Shown here piece by piece: positions 61,545 to 64,000 of a DNA stretch of 64,000 nucleotides; position 1 is the first letter of the stretch; every line of letters begins with the position of its first letter. The translations under genes were made by a program, and so were the position numbers. Source of the stretch: Chloroflexota bacterium. Its GTDB lineage: Bacteria > Chloroflexota > Anaerolineae > Anaerolineales > UBA11579. The notes below the pieces were generated by a model. It worked only from the letters and a program-made list of their open reading frames with translations, searched no databases and was not told where the DNA came from. The stretch is from NCBI GenBank assembly GCA_013112575.1, contig JABFGG010000002.1:310001-374000 (forward strand). The letters run 5' to 3'.

Positions 61545-61548
61545 GTAT

Positions 61549-62745
61549 TTAAGCTTGTGTGACTGGTTGGCTGGTGCTGCCGTAGGTACTCGCAGGTGTG
61601 GTGATTGCCTCAGCGGGTTTGCTTGCGGGGAATTGCTCCCTGGTAATGGGGGCATTGATCACCGCTTGAATGGTCCACTCTGGTGGGTTGGAGATGAAGC
61701 GACGCTTCTTGTTCTGGATATCGATGATGTGCACGCCATCGCGCAAGGCATCAACGGCTGAGAACAGTCCGTTATCCGCATCTAGTGGGCTGACAGTTTG
61801 CAGCCACTCTCCAAACCCGGCCTTCTTGTCTTCATCGGCTGGCAGCGTCGAAAAGTCCACTAACGTTTCAGGACCGAACTCCTCATCCAGTAGCAAGAAC
61901 TGCCCGTGGCCCGTGCTGGCGATCATATAACCATCTTCCAGTGGCCTGAAGCTATGCGGGTGGGAGAGTTCCAGGTCGCGCTTCTTGAATGATCCATCGC
62001 GTTCAATCACGAAGACCTCAGAACGATGGTAGCCCGTGGCGATGACCTGTCCATTTTTGCCATAATGGGCGCCGTTGAGATTCATCGGAGAATGGTGGGT
62101 GGGCAATCCTTCCCTGGGTAGTTTGAGGGGATCATCGATCAACTGCACCTCAGCATCTGGGTGGGCCTTCTTCAATTCTTCGGCTTCTTTAGGGTCGCGG
62201 GTTATGTAAGTGCCAGTCATGGTCACGAATTGGATACCGTTGTCCCAGGCATTCCATTCCCAGAGGATCTTGCCACTTTCCAGGTCGACTTCCAGGATGG
62301 TGTCCAGCCCTGTTGCGGCTGTCAAGATGCGCCGGCCATCATCCGAGAATTCGATCGTGTGCAGGTAAGACATCCAGTTATTGGTAAATTCTTGTTCTTC
62401 TTTGCTTTCGACATCATGGATGCGGAATCGTGGCCCGGAGGTCACAGCCAGGCGGTTGTCAAGCACGTCGATCTCGTACGGTTCGGTGCATTCCATAGAG
62501 AAGTCCAGGGTGGCATCATCGAAGACATTGCGCTCCAGGTTCGTGTAAGCGATCAACCCGGAGGAGTAACGCCTCTGGGACACGTCAGTTACTGATGTGA
62601 GGCCGTAGGCTTTAGCGCCTTTGCGCTCGATGATTTTTTTGACAATGGCGAGTTGCCCAAATCCTTTGATGGCAACGAACACGTTGCGGTCGCTTGCCAG
62701 GGATTCATCATATTCAAATGTTGAAATATCTAAACGGTTTACCAT
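61549..62745 (-). CDS. Beta-propeller-like protein of unknown function
   Basis: 398 aa. Repeated strand-turn blocks end in D-x-D or WEWN-type sequences: ILTAATGLDTILEVDLESGKILWEWNAWDNG, GQVIATGYHRSEVFVIERDGSF, and YMIASTGHGQFLLLDEEFGPE. The layout resembles arylsulfotransferase/PQQ-type propellers. The catalytic residues of those enzymes are not evident, and HHSPMNLNGAHYG could be a metal or substrate site. The C-terminal ~25 residues are Ser/Thr/Ala-rich (ITTPASTYGSTSQPVTQA) and look unstructured. No signal peptide. It lies between two radical SAM-type genes (60 nt convergent to one operon and ~400 nt downstream of a degenerate radical SAM gene), so all may belong to one pathway. Confidence 0.8.
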   Translation of the reverse strand: MVNRLDISTFEYDESLASDRNVFVAIKGFGQLAIVKKIIERKGAKAYGLTSVTDVSQRRYSSGLIAYTNLERNVFDDATLDFSMECTEPYEIDVLDNRLAVTSGPRFRIHDVESKEEQEFTNNWMSYLHTIEFSDDGRRILTAATGLDTILEVDLESGKILWEWNAWDNGIQFVTMTGTYITRDPKEAEELKKAHPDAEVQLIDDPLKLPREGLPTHHSPMNLNGAHYGKNGQVIATGYHRSEVFVIERDGSFKKRDLELSHPHSFRPLEDGYMIASTGHGQFLLLDEEFGPETLVDFSTLPADEDKKAGFGEWLQTVSPLDADNGLFSAVDALRDGVHIIDIQNKKRRFISNPPEWTIQAVINAPITREQFPASKPAEAITTPASTYGSTSQPVTQA

Positions 62746-63059
62746 AAGAGTATCTCTTCCTTCTATCTGTACAAGATTGATTCATCGCGTAGGGTGGCTT
62801 CATTGTCACCAGAAGCTCTCACGCGCAGCGTTCGATATTGACTTCCTGGGTTTGTCTATACAACCTCCTCGGTTTCAAAGCCATTCCACGGCAAAGCCAC
62901 ACCTTTTCTCGAATATTTCGAGGGTGTTTGCTTGTCTACTCGCCGTGGAAACCTGCTCCGACCTCTACGGCGAGATCGAATTACTGCCAAGCTGTTTATG
63001 GAATTGAATAGTGGATAAGTTGATTTGCCCTACGAAACCGGGCAAAAGGCCAATGGGCG
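62746..63059. other. Gene-free leader with nested inverted repeats
   Basis: No convincing gene. TTCCACGGC (62883-62891) and GCCGTGGAA (62942-62950) frame a smaller CTCGAA-TAT-TTCGAG hairpin and an ACACC/GGTGT pairing, so the minus-strand RNA ahead of the propeller gene could fold into a multi-stem structure. A 21-codon frame starting MALKPRRLYR exists on the minus strand without a ribosome site. Confidence 0.45.
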
Positions 63060-63088
63060 AAAAAAAATGCAACCTTTGGGGGCTGCAT
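63060..63088 (-). terminator. Intrinsic terminator of the degenerate radical SAM gene
   Basis: On the minus strand ATGCAGCC (63088-63081), loop CCCAAA, GGTTGCAT (63074-63067) with one G-U pair, then TTTTTTTT. Lies about 60 nt after the stop at 63151. Confidence 0.85.
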
Positions 63089-63150
63089 CTCTTATTTATA
63101 TGTCGACTACTTAAATATTATACCACAATACTTGTTAGATGTACATCTAA

Positions 63151-64000
63151 CTATTTTATGAATCTTTGGGTCGCTTCCCAGATATCTTTCCAATCATTTT
63201 TGAGGATGTTGCCAACGATTTCGTTGATGCCTTGTCCGGGCAGCACATCCCCATCCGGTTCCACATATAGCCAGCCAATTCCGGAGCCTTCCGGTAGCGG
63301 CTGTTCTTCCGCTTCCAACTCCAAAGCAACAGGGTTCATATTGGAGTAGGGTACGGGCAGGTCCCAAATTAACGGCAAATCACGACTGTCGGCATAGGAG
63401 CGCGCTTCCTGCAAGGTTTCGCTCAGGCTGGGCTCACTTTCACTCAAAGAAACAGCTGAAACGCCACCTTCAGCCAGTTTGTCCATTAGCTCAAATACCT
63501 GCTTGGCATTCTCCTGGGTGATGGTAAGGTGAGCGGCGATGAAGATATCCTCTTCAAGGGTTTCCGTCCAGTAGGCGAAGCTGGCCAAAGATTCCCAGGT
63601 TTGTTGGTCGTTGGGTTGCAGGATGACCATGGCATGGTCCAGGCCGGCTTGCAGCAACTCGTTCAGGTAGCTGGTGTCGGCCAGGCGCAATCCGTTGGTC
63701 AGCAGGCCGGTAACCTGGCCTTTGTCCTCAGCATATTTGATCAATTCTGCTAAGTCATCCCGCAGGGTTGGTTCGCCACCCGTAAAGATTATATGGGGAA
63801 TGCCGACTTCCCAGGCCTTATCGATCACCTGTTTCCATTCTTCAGTGGTCAGTTCGCGATCCACGCGTTTATCAGGAGCCATGCCGGGCGGGGCGTGCTC
63901 CGGCAGGCGGTAAGTCAAGGCGCAATCCAGGCGGTAAGGCGCGGTAACTGCATCACTGTATGGCTCATGACGCTCAAAATCGAGATAGGTGACAGGATCA
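63151..64000 (-). CDS. Radical SAM-like protein lacking its cluster cysteines (partial, 5' end outside window)
   Basis: C-terminal 282 codons; the gene enters from the right edge. It aligns with the 58973 protein through APYRLDCALTY, GIPHIIFTGGEPTLRDDLAEL, GQVTGLLTNGLRLAD and the SPASM-side EPDGDVLPGQGINEIVGNIL. But the Cx3Cx2C of the radical SAM site, CNNECPHC in the relative, is replaced by RLPEHAPP, and the SPASM Cys of VLPCQS is Gly (LPGQG). Frame and structure are otherwise intact, so the protein probably keeps its fold without binding the catalytic Fe-S cluster. It may act as a regulatory or substrate-binding pseudo-enzyme. The cysteines of an N-terminal part outside the window cannot be judged. 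Confidence 0.82.
   Translation of the reverse strand, partial: DPVTYLDFERHEPYSDAVTAPYRLDCALTYRLPEHAPPGMAPDKRVDRELTTEEWKQVIDKAWEVGIPHIIFTGGEPTLRDDLAELIKYAEDKGQVTGLLTNGLRLADTSYLNELLQAGLDHAMVILQPNDQQTWESLASFAYWTETLEEDIFIAAHLTITQENAKQVFELMDKLAEGGVSAVSLSESEPSLSETLQEARSYADSRDLPLIWDLPVPYSNMNPVALELEAEEQPLPEGSGIGWLYVEPDGDVLPGQGINEIVGNILKNDWKDIWEATQRFIK

Noticed and set aside
62621..63007. 128-aa plus-strand frame overlapping the propeller gene's start
   Set aside because: Lies largely antisense to a well-supported gene and its leader; no domain or ribosome site.
62746..63059. 21-codon frame MALKPRRLYRQ... as a radical SAM precursor peptide
   Set aside because: No ribosome site, no repeated core or Gly-rich cleavage motif, and it overlaps the predicted stem structure.

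Overview
The window is about 64 kb of a bacterial chromosome of moderate GC content, with densely packed genes on both strands. The gene content (actinobacterial-type inositol-phosphate synthase, an alpha-oxoamine synthase, WxL-type surface protein remnants, many small membrane proteins beside ECF sigma factors, Tat-exported DUF1501/DUF1800 proteins) suggests an Anaerolineae-like member of the Chloroflexota. That placement is my inference; no search was possible.

Layout. 1-11.1 kb: end of an ABC exporter, proS behind hairpin leaders, a patatin lipase and an alpha/beta hydrolase, an AT-richer orphan HsdR-N-type nuclease gene, ligA from an apparently leaderless promoter, an alpha-oxoamine synthase, an RlmI-type methyltransferase, a membrane-anchored protein and the tmRNA gene ssrA. 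11.3-16.4 kb: a cysteine-synthase-like enzyme, two unknown genes, then an arsR-arsM-methyltransferase-VOC operon with a repeated operator-like sequence. 16.4-20.6 kb: a phosphoesterase-like gene and two tandem ParB-like/double-Usp fusion proteins. 20.6-22.5 kb: a decayed WxL surface locus headed by a probable c-di-GMP-I riboswitch with its own terminator; two reading frames carry an in-frame TAG. 22.7-30.7 kb: DUF1501/DUF1800 exported pair, membrane proteins, an anti-sigma/ECF sigma pair, LysE, QueA-like, SDR and cupin genes. 30.8-35.6 kb: DegV, a two-component system, RidA-like, Mth938-like and inositol-3-phosphate synthase.

35.6-46.4 kb holds the most striking signal. Three genes, two encoding DUF3179 lipoproteins and one an iodothyronine-deiodinase-like thioredoxin-fold protein, are each interrupted by a single in-frame UGA. 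The UGA lies where a redox cysteine is expected (UxxC), the frame and homology continue to a normal stop, and a hairpin lies 10-13 nt after each UGA, as in bacterial SECIS elements. In the two DUF3179 genes the hairpin sits at exactly the same distance although its stem sequence differs. I read all three as selenoproteins. glgC, a nitrilase, a glycosyltransferase, an ArnA-like epimerase, a FAD oxidoreductase and a peptidase lie between or beside them.

46.5-58.9 kb: two tandem opine-dehydrogenase-like genes with an enolase-superfamily enzyme, typA, DUF1684, a DsbA-like thioredoxin, a UbiA prenyltransferase, an ECF sigma factor with a DUF4367-like protein and a cytochrome c, membrane and LiaF-like proteins and a methyltransferase. 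58.9-64 kb: a PqqD-like/radical-SAM/SPASM protein with a DUF2207-like membrane partner, a beta-propeller-like protein, and a partial radical SAM relative that has lost the iron-sulfur cysteines of its core motif. No rRNA, tRNA, CRISPR array or intact insertion sequence was seen.
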